The position numbers were made by a program, and so were the translations under genes. 12,759 nucleotides of DNA from an uncultured Ruminococcus sp. (GTDB lineage Bacteria; Bacillota_A; Clostridia; RUG12999). The DNA lies in contig CACZTG010000092.1 in NCBI GenBank assembly GCA_902783995.1, positions 1 to 12,759 of the forward strand. The letters run 5' to 3'. Below the pieces are notes generated by a model, which worked only from the letters and a program-made list of their open reading frames with translations, did no database searches and had not been told where the DNA came from. Every line of letters begins with the position of its first letter. Within the stretch, counting starts at the first letter, position 1. Positions 7,147 to 12,759 of this stretch are shown piece by piece.

Positions 7147-7257
7147 ATGCAGAAAAACGTCCGCCCGCCTCCTTGCTCCTCCTTTTCCGAGAAAGGTCAC
7201 GGCAAGTCGCGTTTGCTCACTTGTAAACGCGTCCGCAATATATTTTTTATAAAACCA
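7147..7257. other. Non-coding stretch between the hairpin array and the larA promoter
   Basis: No reading frame here has a start site or recognisable product. The only structure seen is CGCGTTT/AAACGCG (7208-7214 / 7225-7231). Base composition is GC-richer to about 7235 and then turns AT-rich into the promoter. Confidence 0.4.
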
Positions 7258-7286
7258 TTTACAAAATCATCAAAATATGTTATAAT
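7258..7286 (+). promoter_or_regulatory. Promoter of the larA-family gene
   Basis: TTTACA at 7258-7263 and consensus TATAAT at 7281-7286 are separated by 17 bp. Transcription from about 7293 gives a leader of roughly 165 nt before the GTG start. Confidence 0.8.
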
Positions 7287-7292
7287 AAAACC

Positions 7293-7457
7293 AATGAATA
7301 AAAATTCGGTGTTGCCGCAAGGAAGGTTTTATTGTTACACTGTTTTGCGGCACGCTGCGCCGCTGCATATATGTTATAATAACATTGTTGTTAAAAACGG
7401 TGTGCCTGCATAATTTCCGATACGGCATTCATACTATTCTGAAAGGTTGTGTAATCT
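7293..7457 (+). promoter_or_regulatory. Structured leader of the larA-family gene
   Basis: GCCGCAA (7314-7320) can pair with TTGCGGC (7345-7351), extended by GTG/CAC across a TT bulge. The same GCGGC (7347-7351) can instead pair with GCCGC (7359-7363). These are two competing hairpins. I recognise no known riboswitch class, and no T-run terminator follows. Confidence 0.35.
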
Positions 7458-8738
7458 GTGAAAAAAGAAATATTGTTTCCTTACGGAAAAGAAAAATTGA
7501 GCTATACATTTGATGAAAAAGAGCTTTCCGGAATTTTGACATCTTCAATAGAAGAATACAAACCGGAATTTGACGAAACCACGCTCGTAAGGAAAGCCTT
7601 GGAAGAGCCGGTGGGTTCGGCAAGATTGTCTGAACTTGCAAAGGGGAAAAATAATATTGTTATTATAGCCAGTGACCATACCCGACCTGTCCCGAGTAAA
7701 ATTATTATGCCATTAATGCTGGCGGAAATAAGAAAAGGCAACCCCGGCGCGAAAATTACAATTCTTATTGCAACCGGCTGTCACAGGGGAACAACCAAAG
7801 AAGAGCTGGTTTCAAAATTTGGTGCGGATATTGTGGAAAAAGAGAATATATATATTCATGATTGCGATGAAAAAGAAAAGCTTGTAAATATAGGCACTTT
7901 GCCGTCGGGCGGGGTTTGTGAAATCAACTCTTTAGCTTATGAGGCTGACCTTTTGGTTTCCGAAGGATTTATTGAGCCTCATTTCTTCGCAGGCTTTTCC
8001 GGCGGAAGGAAGAGCGTGCTACCGGGTATAGCGGGACGCGGCACTGTACTCGCAAATCACTGCTCGGAGTTTATAGACAGTAATAATGCACGCACAGGCG
8101 TTTTGGAAAATAATCCCATACATGAAGATATGTTATGGGCAGCGAAAACGGCAAAGCTTAAATTTATCGTTAACGTAGTTTTAAACTCTGAAAAAAAAGT
8201 GATTTACGCGGTTGCCGGCGATTTGGAGAAGGCGCATAAAAAAGGAACGGATTTTTTATCCGCTCAATGCGGCGCGAAGGCGGTATATTCGGATATTGTT
8301 ATCTCTACAAACGGCGGATATCCTTTGGACCAGAATGTATATCAATCGGTAAAGGGAATGACGGCAGCCGAAGCGACCGTCAAACAAGACGGGGTTATTA
8401 TTATGCTCGCGTCATCCTCCGACGGTACGGGCGGCGACTATTTTTACCACCAGATTGCGGATGAAGAAGATATAAACAAAACGATGAATATGATTTTAAA
8501 GCGCGGGCGCAGCGAAACAGTGCCCGACCAATGGGAAGCGCAAATTCTGCTCAGAATTCTCATGCGGGCAAGAGTTATTTATATTTCGGAAATGCAGGAC
8601 GATATGGTAGAAAAAATGCATATGATACCGGCTCATTCAATTGACGAGGCAATTAAAAAGGCAAAGGAGCTTTTGAGTAAAGAAGATGTAACAATAACCG
8701 CTATACCCGATGGTATATCGGTAGTTGTACATAATTAA
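7458..8738 (+). CDS. larA: LarA-family nickel-dependent racemase/epimerase
   Basis: The product is 426 residues, full length for the LarA (DUF2088) family. Known LarA enzymes interconvert lactate or other 2-hydroxyacid enantiomers by hydride transfer through a covalently bound nickel-pincer nucleotide. The key residues are present: D73 and R76 in SDHTRPVP, H109 in ATGCHR, H175 in EPHFFAGFSGG, K185 (pincer attachment) in GGRKSVLPG, H201 as nickel ligand, and Q296/K299 in YQSVKG. All fall one residue after the Lactobacillus plantarum enzyme numbers. The GTG start at 7458 follows GAAAGG at 7441-7446. Maturation proteins LarB, LarC and LarE are not in this window and must come from elsewhere. The exact substrate cannot be set from sequence, as the family includes other hydroxyacid racemases. 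Confidence 0.9.
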   Translation: MKKEILFPYGKEKLSYTFDEKELSGILTSSIEEYKPEFDETTLVRKALEEPVGSARLSELAKGKNNIVIIASDHTRPVPSKIIMPLMLAEIRKGNPGAKITILIATGCHRGTTKEELVSKFGADIVEKENIYIHDCDEKEKLVNIGTLPSGGVCEINSLAYEADLLVSEGFIEPHFFAGFSGGRKSVLPGIAGRGTVLANHCSEFIDSNNARTGVLENNPIHEDMLWAAKTAKLKFIVNVVLNSEKKVIYAVAGDLEKAHKKGTDFLSAQCGAKAVYSDIVISTNGGYPLDQNVYQSVKGMTAAEATVKQDGVIIMLASSSDGTGGDYFYHQIADEEDINKTMNMILKRGRSETVPDQWEAQILLRILMRARVIYISEMQDDMVEKMHMIPAHSIDEAIKKAKELLSKEDVTITAIPDGISVVVHN

Positions 8739-8739
8739 A

Positions 8740-8801
8740 TTCAAAATGCAAAAGCAAAATTAAAAATTCATTTTGCATTCTGCATTCTGCATTATGCATT
8801 T
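8740..8801. repeat. Period-7 imperfect repeat between convergent genes
   Basis: The left half reads TTCAAAA TGCAAAA GCAAAA TTAAAAA (8740-8766). The right half is four heptamers TGCATTC, TGCATTC, TGCATTA, TGCATTT (8774-8801). AATGCAAAA (8746-8753 area) pairs with TTTTGCATT (8771-8779), giving a hairpin that could terminate both convergent transcripts. The repeat supplies the final codons and stop of the minus-strand gene. Confidence 0.6.
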
Positions 8802-9283
8802 CCCTGCTGCCGGCTTAATTTCGCCGCTTCTGTAAACAAGGCGTCCGAAAGTCTGTTTAAAAATATAAAAACATTCTCGCAGTTTTTAATCCCGCTTTCG
8901 TTTGCGTAAGCCACAAAATGACGTTCCGCCCTTCTTGCCACGGTACGCGCAAAGTTCAGACGGGCGGAAAGCTCATTTTCGCCAAAAGTTAAAAACCCAT
9001 TAAAATCAAAGTCGTTGTCGGAATAAAAATTTTCCGCTTCATTTAAAGAAAGATAATATTTTTCATCTCCGCCCGACGCGATAAACGACATTATATTAAT
9101 AAGAAGCTTCTGGATTTTATCAATAAAATCTTTGTTTCCGCCTGCAGCGCGGCACAACGCGACAGCGGCGGAAAGCTCGTCAATATCGCCGAGAACCTCG
9201 AAGCGCATATCGCTTTTTGGCAAAGGTTTTCCGTCCGCAAGGGAAGAAAAACCGAAATCACCGTTTCCTGTACTTATTTTCAT
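8792..9283 (-). CDS. PduO-type ATP:cob(I)alamin adenosyltransferase
   Basis: This enzyme transfers the 5'-deoxyadenosyl group of ATP to cob(I)alamin to make adenosylcobalamin. The 163-residue product matches the PduO-type fold (Cob_adeno_trans): the N-terminal ATP loop TGNGDFGFSSLADGKPLPK at residues 5-23, RFEVLGDIDELSA at 27-39, the signature ARTVARRAER at 112-121 and FLNRLSD at 141-147. The loop normally reads TGxxGxTSL; here a Phe and Ser replace the usual residues. The start is set at ATG 9283 because GGAG lies 6 nt upstream; an ATG 12 nt earlier overlaps that site and a still longer frame has no site. It is convergent with the larA-family gene. No other B12 gene is in view. Confidence 0.85.
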   Translation of the reverse strand: MKISTGNGDFGFSSLADGKPLPKSDMRFEVLGDIDELSAAVALCRAAGGNKDFIDKIQKLLINIMSFIASGGDEKYYLSLNEAENFYSDNDFDFNGFLTFGENELSARLNFARTVARRAERHFVAYANESGIKNCENVFIFLNRLSDALFTEAAKLSRQQGNA

Positions 9284-9333
9284 AATAATCTCCATTCCGC
9301 CGCTCCGCGTCGGCACAAACATTAATTAAATAT

Positions 9334-9467
9334 TCTCTTATCGGCGGAGCAGAGGAATGATAAGAGATTACCCCCGCCTATGTGCGTTTCCGAACGAAAG
9401 TGAGGGAAAATTCGCACGGGCAATAAATTTTGCCGGAGGCTAACGTGAAAGGAACTTTCACGTTAGC
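9334..9467. repeat. Cluster of inverted repeats between hicB and the adenosyltransferase gene
   Basis: There are four successive palindromes: TCTCTTATC/GATAAGAGA (9334-9342 / 9359-9367), GTGCGTTTCC / GGGAA..CGCAC (9382-9391 / 9404-9417), GGCAA/TTGCC (about 9419-9434) and a 13-bp perfect GCTAACGTGAAAG/CTTTCACGTTAGC (9439-9451 / 9455-9467) with a GAA loop. On the plus strand the last is followed, after AAATCC, by TTTTT. On the minus strand there is no T-run directly after it. Together they fill most of the intergenic space and may form the 3' end of the hicAB transcript or the leader of the next gene. Confidence 0.5.
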
Positions 9468-9491
9468 AAATCCTTTTTATTCCTATAATAA

Positions 9492-9872
9492 TTATTGTGT
9501 TTTTAATCGTTCCTGCAATGCCGTGCGTAAAATTTCCGAAAAGTTAAAGCCCGCTTTTTCACCCATAACATTAAGGTAATTCGGAATCGTGCAATTTCTT
9601 TTTACCATTCTGTTATCTTCTATTCGCCTGTAATAATCAAAATCAACATCAACAAAAGTTTCAAGCGTATTCGGTTTTTGGGGCAGCAAATCATAAGACG
9701 GCAGCGGAATGGTTTTTCCTATATCTTCTAACGATATACCGGTTAATCCAATCGCCTCCCTTGCCATTTCAATACAATTTTCTATGTCTGTTCCCTGTGT
9801 GTGTATATCAAAATCGGGGACATAAACAACAAAAGTATTTTTATCAATAATAATAGGATATGCTTTTTTCAT
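9492..9872 (-). CDS. hicB: HicB-family antitoxin
   Basis: The 126-residue product has the two-part HicB layout: an N-terminal HicB-like domain (YPIIIDKNTFVVYVPDF, then AREAIGLTGISLEDIGKTIPLP) at residues 5-58 that binds and blocks HicA, and a C-terminal ribbon-helix-helix (MVKRNCTIPNYLNVMGEKAG, then FSEILRTALQERL) at about 89-124 that binds the operator. It starts 13 bp after the hicA stop; its AAGGAG site overlaps that stop, so the two are translationally close. It is expected to neutralise the toxin and repress the shared promoter. Confidence 0.87.
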   Translation of the reverse strand: MKKAYPIIIDKNTFVVYVPDFDIHTQGTDIENCIEMAREAIGLTGISLEDIGKTIPLPSYDLLPQKPNTLETFVDVDFDYYRRIEDNRMVKRNCTIPNYLNVMGEKAGFNFSEILRTALQERLKTQ

Positions 9873-9885
9873 AAAATACCACTCC

Positions 9886-10059
9886 TTATTTTAAATTGTG
9901 TTTTTTAATAATAGCCTTTGCAAAGCTCTCTTTAATTTCTCTGTGTCTCGGCAACGGTTCAACTTCTTTTCCGTTTGTTAATATAGTATGATTTGCACCC
10001 TCTCGTAATATTCGCCAGCCGGCTTTTTCAAACATTTTTAATAAAACTTGTCTTTTCAT
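9886..10059 (-). CDS. hicA: HicA-family mRNA interferase toxin
   Basis: This small gene of 57 codons encodes a product beginning MKRQVLLKMFEKAGW and ending AIIKKHNLK. It has the HicA pattern: a basic N-terminus, GW followed by R, the catalytic His in GANHTIL (His24; the family usually has GSHxxF/Y), and a C-terminal PRHREIKESFAKAIIKK segment as in PxHxxxelxxgtlxxIlk. HicA toxins fold like a dsRNA-binding domain and cleave mRNA. The ATG at 10057-10059 follows AAGGGCGG. The order toxin then antitoxin fits hicAB. The family Ser before the His is Asn here, so activity should be tested. Confidence 0.85.
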   Translation of the reverse strand: MKRQVLLKMFEKAGWRILREGANHTILTNGKEVEPLPRHREIKESFAKAIIKKHNLK

Positions 10060-10080
10060 CTGTTCACCGCCCTTAAATAC

Positions 10081-10109
10081 ATTATACGCATTTTTGTGCG
10101 CATTGTCAA
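10081..10109 (-). promoter_or_regulatory. hicAB promoter with candidate HicB operator in its spacer
   Basis: On the minus strand consensus TTGACA (10109-10104) and consensus TATAAT (10086-10081) are 17 bp apart. The spacer holds the inverted repeat CGCA-TTTTTG-TGCG (10087-10100, plus strand), which a dimeric ribbon-helix-helix protein such as HicB could occupy to block the promoter. Confidence 0.75.
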
Positions 10110-10365
10110 TACTTTTTAAAAATTTTTAAACAAAAATTTTGTTGCAAACATAGGATAATTAAATTGAAAATTGAAAATGGAAAATTCAAAATTAATTCTG
10201 CACTTTCCGCTTTCCTTTTATATTTTACCTCTTTTTCGCCGAAAAAGCAATAAAAACGTGAAAAATAAAAAACAAAACATAAATATGATACATACTACGG
10301 GAAGCGTTAAGATATTTTTAGACAAAAGTAACAAAAACACAGACTATAATTTTACGTTTTAATCA
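10110..10365. other. AT-rich non-coding stretch
   Basis: No supported gene. It contains AACAAAA/TTTTGTT near 10128-10143, four TTGAAAA-like heptamers at 10164-10191, and CTTTTTC-GCC-GAAAAAG at 10231-10247. The heptamer run resembles the period-7 repeat at 8740. Confidence 0.5.
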
Positions 10366-10394
10366 TTGACACCTTAAAACTTTTGTGATATAAT
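10366..10394 (+). promoter_or_regulatory. Promoter of the cohesin-dockerin gene pair
   Basis: Consensus TTGACA (10366-10371) and consensus TATAAT (10389-10394) have a 17-bp spacer. A leader of about 90 nt follows. No terminator separates the two downstream genes, so both may be transcribed from here. Confidence 0.85.
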
Positions 10395-10410
10395 AACAGT
10401 AATATGATAC

Positions 10411-10458
10411 CGTGGAAAATATTTCTGACTTGTTTGGTTATACGGAGCTTTTTCCACG
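10411..10458 (+). promoter_or_regulatory. Leader stem-loop before the cohesin-dockerin gene
   Basis: CGTGGAAAA (10411-10419) pairs with TTTTCCACG (10450-10458), 9 perfect bp with a 30-nt loop. It ends 19 nt before the ribosome binding site AAGGAGGG (10478-10485). It could stabilise the mRNA 5' end or regulate; no T-run follows. Confidence 0.45.
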
Positions 10459-10491
10459 AAAAAACAGTAAAAAATTTAAGGAGGGTATTTC

Positions 10492-11208
10492 ATGAGAAAA
10501 ACAATCAAAAGAAGCCTCAGCGTGCTTTTAGCGTGCTTAATGATAATGAGCATAGCATCAGTAGCTTTGGCGGACGGCACCGCTGCAATTGTGGTCGGCA
10601 CAGCCACAGGTGAAGCCGGAGACAGCGTAGCGGTTGATGTTACCTTAACAGGTAGCGGAATCACAAACGGTGTATTTAAAGTTACATATAACACAAGTAC
10701 ACTGACATATGTAAGCGCATCATCATTGGTTGACGCAGAAGTTGCGGAAATTTCTGCCGGCACATTATCTATTGCGTTTGCAAAAACAACAGCAGTTTCG
10801 GGTACAATAGCAACACTTAACTTTACTATTGCGGCAGGCGCTTCTGCGGGTACTGTTGCAATAACACCGAGCTTTGCTGCAGCTGACGCGGCTCATTATC
10901 TTGACGCTGACGCACTGTACGTAGATGATACGCCTATAGAGGCAGCATCGGTTACACTTACAGCAGGTTCTGTAACGGTTGAGGAAGCTACACCGGCATT
11001 TACAAGAGGCGATGTAAACGGTGACGGATATGTTGATTCTGACGATGCAGTTTATTTATTGAATTACACACTGTTCGGAGGTACAGATTATCCGTTAGTT
11101 GGTAATAATGATGTTGATGTAAACGGAGATGGATATGTTGATTCTGACGATGCAGTTTATCTGTTGAATTATACATTGTTTGGTGCAGAGGATTATCCGT
11201 TATTATAA
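10492..11208 (+). CDS. Secreted cohesin-dockerin protein (small adaptor scaffoldin-like)
   Basis: The 238-residue product has a Sec signal peptide (MRKTIKRSLSVLLACLMIMS, cleavage likely after VALA27). A cohesin domain spans about residues 30-165 (VVGTATGEAGDSVAVDVTL, FKVTYNTSTLTYVS, SGTIATLNF). A type I dockerin spans about 171-238 with two EF-hand-like repeats, DVNGDGYVDSDDAVYLLNYT starting at D174 and again at D209. Calcium ligands D174, N176, D178, D182, D185 and their counterparts 35 residues later are all present. Cohesins bind dockerins in calcium-dependent pairs that build cellulosomes, so a protein with both can join a complex and recruit a further member, as short adaptor scaffoldins do in ruminococci. 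No enzyme domain is present. ATG follows AAGGAGG by 6-8 nt. The partners are unknown. Confidence 0.87.
   Translation: MRKTIKRSLSVLLACLMIMSIASVALADGTAAIVVGTATGEAGDSVAVDVTLTGSGITNGVFKVTYNTSTLTYVSASSLVDAEVAEISAGTLSIAFAKTTAVSGTIATLNFTIAAGASAGTVAITPSFAAADAAHYLDADALYVDDTPIEAASVTLTAGSVTVEEATPAFTRGDVNGDGYVDSDDAVYLLNYTLFGGTDYPLVGNNDVDVNGDGYVDSDDAVYLLNYTLFGAEDYPLL
11011..11184 (+). repeat. Duplicated dockerin repeat unit
   Basis: Two DNA units of about 69 nt, 11011-11079 and 11116-11184 (offset 105 nt, 35 codons), are nearly identical, differing mostly at third codon positions. They encode the two calcium-binding repeats of the dockerin. Confidence 0.85.
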
Positions 11209-11254
11209 GTCATTAAAAATTTAATTTAAAAATTTAAAAAAGGGGATTAAAAAA

Positions 11255-12759
11255 ATGAAAAAATTATTAAGTGTTCTGTTAATAGTATTTATATTGACAG
11301 TATCATTTGCAAACATGGTTATGGCTGCAACTGTTAATTTCACACTTGCCATTGAGGATGATCTTGAAGAAGTCAATGTTGGCGATGAGATTATACTTAC
11401 CTTAACTAATGGTGCGAAGTTGTCAGACATAAAGTCAATTGGATTTAACCACTTTACATTTAATGATAACTTTCAGTTATTAAGTACTGCTGAGTCAGAA
11501 ACATATGAAGGTTATTCTACAGACCTTTCGGTGCCTCAGATGGCTGCCAGTTGGATGGTAAATGTGAATGTAGATAAAACACCATATGGTGATACAGGTT
11601 TTGCATATAAACCTGAGGGTAATGCAACTATTAGTAAGGGCAAGTTGACATGTACATACGTTTTAAAAGCAACCACACCGGGTGAGGTAACAATAACGTG
11701 TGACGTTGTGGCAACGACAAAGCCTGCTGGTAGCGAAGCATCCGCACACCCTGATACATTTACTGTAGAACCTGTAACAATTACAGTTAAAGGTTCTGAA
11801 CCTCCCGCTCCCACAACCTACACATTAACATATGATGCAGGCGCAGGTTCCGGCGCTCCGGCAGCTGAAACAGGTATTACAGCAGGCACAGAAATCAGCC
11901 TTGCAGGTAAATCCGCTACAGCTCCCGCAGGTAAGGTATTTGCAGGTTGGACAGCAAACGGAACAGATATTATAACAAGCATCGTTGTAAATGACAACGT
12001 AACTCTTACAGCAGTTTACGAAGATGAGCCTGCAGCAGAAAAATTACTTAAGGGTGTTATCACACGTCAGGCAGATTCTGTAACTATTACCGATGATACA
12101 ATTACCGTAAACTATGACCTTAAACAGAACAAGGTACAGTCCGGTTATGTAATGTTCGCTCCTTCTGTTGAGGACGGCACAGAGGTTGACGTTGGCGGAT
12201 TTGATTATCGTTCTAAGTTTGCTACAACCGAATATACATTGTCAGCAACAAGCGCTACAGGTATTGACCTTACAGCTGAAACAGGCAAGGATCCGGTTGA
12301 TGCTTATTCTGTTTTGAAACAGGCTGCAAATTCACAGAGCTTCACAATGACTCTTACAAAAGGTGAAGAGGTTGAAACCTATACAGTTAATCTTGTAATA
12401 GCAGACAAAGCTACAACAGCCGGAAGCTTTGGTATAACCGCAGCTGATATTGTAACATATCGTGCAACTGACATTGTTGATGTTTCGGGTAATGTAATTA
12501 ATCTTACAACTAAGAATAAGTACAATTATAACACACTTGCAATAAAGGCAGACGGTCTTAAGCTTGGTCCTGTTAACGGCAGACAAAGACCTGCAATAGA
12601 AGTTGTTAACGGCGACGCAGAAATTAAGAGCGTAGGCGGCGGCGACGGTAATTACAGTGCTGCTATCCTGTTCTACTATGGCGCAAACAGAAGCTATACA
12701 TTGAAGCTTTACGGCGGCGATGATTGCTTGTCATATGAAGAATATACTCTTAATATAAC
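11255..12759 (+). CDS. Secreted protein with cohesin-like and InlB-type domains, 3' end outside the window
   Basis: The frame is open from ATG at 11255 to the window end, giving at least 501 residues. It has a signal peptide (MKKLLSVLLIVFILTVSFAN, cleavage near MAA25). A beta-rich domain of about 26-180 has a cohesin-like layout (VNVGDEIILTLTNG, HFTFNDNFQLL, KGKLTCTYVLKATTPGEVTI). A PEPPAP-like proline linker precedes an InlB B-repeat/Flg_new module at about 187-257 (YTLTYDAGAGSG, KVFAGWTANGTDI, NVTLTAVY). The rest (260-501) is beta-rich with no family I recognise. AAAAGGGG lies about 10 nt before the ATG. The gene starts 46 bp after the cohesin-dockerin gene with no terminator between, so co-transcription is likely. 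A dockerin or anchor may lie beyond the window. The cohesin assignment is moderate and no function is assigned. Confidence 0.75.
   Translation, partial: MKKLLSVLLIVFILTVSFANMVMAATVNFTLAIEDDLEEVNVGDEIILTLTNGAKLSDIKSIGFNHFTFNDNFQLLSTAESETYEGYSTDLSVPQMAASWMVNVNVDKTPYGDTGFAYKPEGNATISKGKLTCTYVLKATTPGEVTITCDVVATTKPAGSEASAHPDTFTVEPVTITVKGSEPPAPTTYTLTYDAGAGSGAPAAETGITAGTEISLAGKSATAPAGKVFAGWTANGTDIITSIVVNDNVTLTAVYEDEPAAEKLLKGVITRQADSVTITDDTITVNYDLKQNKVQSGYVMFAPSVEDGTEVDVGGFDYRSKFATTEYTLSATSATGIDLTAETGKDPVDAYSVLKQAANSQSFTMTLTKGEEVETYTVNLVIADKATTAGSFGITAADIVTYRATDIVDVSGNVINLTTKNKYNYNTLAIKADGLKLGPVNGRQRPAIEVVNGDAEIKSVGGGDGNYSAAILFYYGANRSYTLKLYGGDDCLSYEEYTLNI

Noticed and set aside
7087..7413. Plus-strand open frame of about 108 codons before larA
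   Set aside because: It has no ribosome binding site, overlaps the larA promoter and leader, and the product is unlike any protein family.
9284..9322. Longer N-terminus of the adenosyltransferase (13 more residues)
   Set aside because: The added residues are not part of the family and there is no ribosome binding site before them, whereas GGAG stands 6 nt before ATG 9283.
12332..12586. Minus-strand open frame in the last gene
   Set aside because: It is antisense to a continuous secreted-protein frame; the product is Cys/Asn/Ile-rich without any motif or start site.

Overview
The window looks like a chromosomal segment of a low-to-mid GC Gram-positive anaerobe of the class Clostridia, probably near Ruminococcaceae/Oscillospiraceae. 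This rests on Clostridia-type infC-rpmI-rplT proteins, an L-box (lysine) riboswitch, near-consensus sigma-A promoters with 17-bp spacers, strong AGGAGG ribosome binding sites, a GLUG-repeat surface protein, and secreted cohesin/dockerin proteins. No phage, transposase, rRNA or CRISPR array was seen. The organism assignment is inference from gene content.

Layout. 1-3258 (+): 3' part of a large secreted GLUG-repeat protein whose beta-repeat blocks are interrupted by a Cys-free helical region of about 445 residues. 3315-4919 (-): an NhaC-superfamily transporter preceded by a complete lysine riboswitch (5004-5178) with an intrinsic terminator and a visible mutually exclusive antiterminator. It is therefore best read as a LysW-type lysine transporter. 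5285-6680 (+): promoter, attenuator-bearing leader, infC (apparent AUA start), rpmI, rplT and terminator, a complete translation operon. 6726-6908 (+): promoter, tRNA-Ser(CGA), terminator. 6912-7257: no credible gene; a run of short hairpins joined by TTTCA-type linkers. 7258-8738 (+): promoter, long leader and a LarA-family nickel-pincer racemase with its catalytic residues intact. 8792-9283 (-): a PduO-type cob(I)alamin adenosyltransferase, convergent with larA across a period-7 repeat. 9334-9467: a cluster of hairpins. 9492-10059 (-): a HicA-HicB toxin-antitoxin pair; hicA is only 57 codons, and the pair has its own promoter with a candidate operator. 10110-10365: AT-rich and non-coding. 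10366-12759 (+): promoter, leader, then a small secreted protein carrying both a cohesin and a dockerin, followed 46 bp later by a second secreted protein with a cohesin-like domain and an InlB-type repeat that runs off the end of the window.

How the genes work together. The housekeeping core (translation operon, tRNA, lysine uptake) is controlled by RNA switches: the lysine aptamer on one side of the 5200-5280 intergenic region and a probable L20-type attenuator on the other. The right end is an extracellular protein module in which one small protein could plug into a cohesin through its dockerin while offering its own cohesin to another dockerin protein. That cohesin-dockerin pair is the most likely place for an undescribed system. 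Its partner proteins are not visible here.
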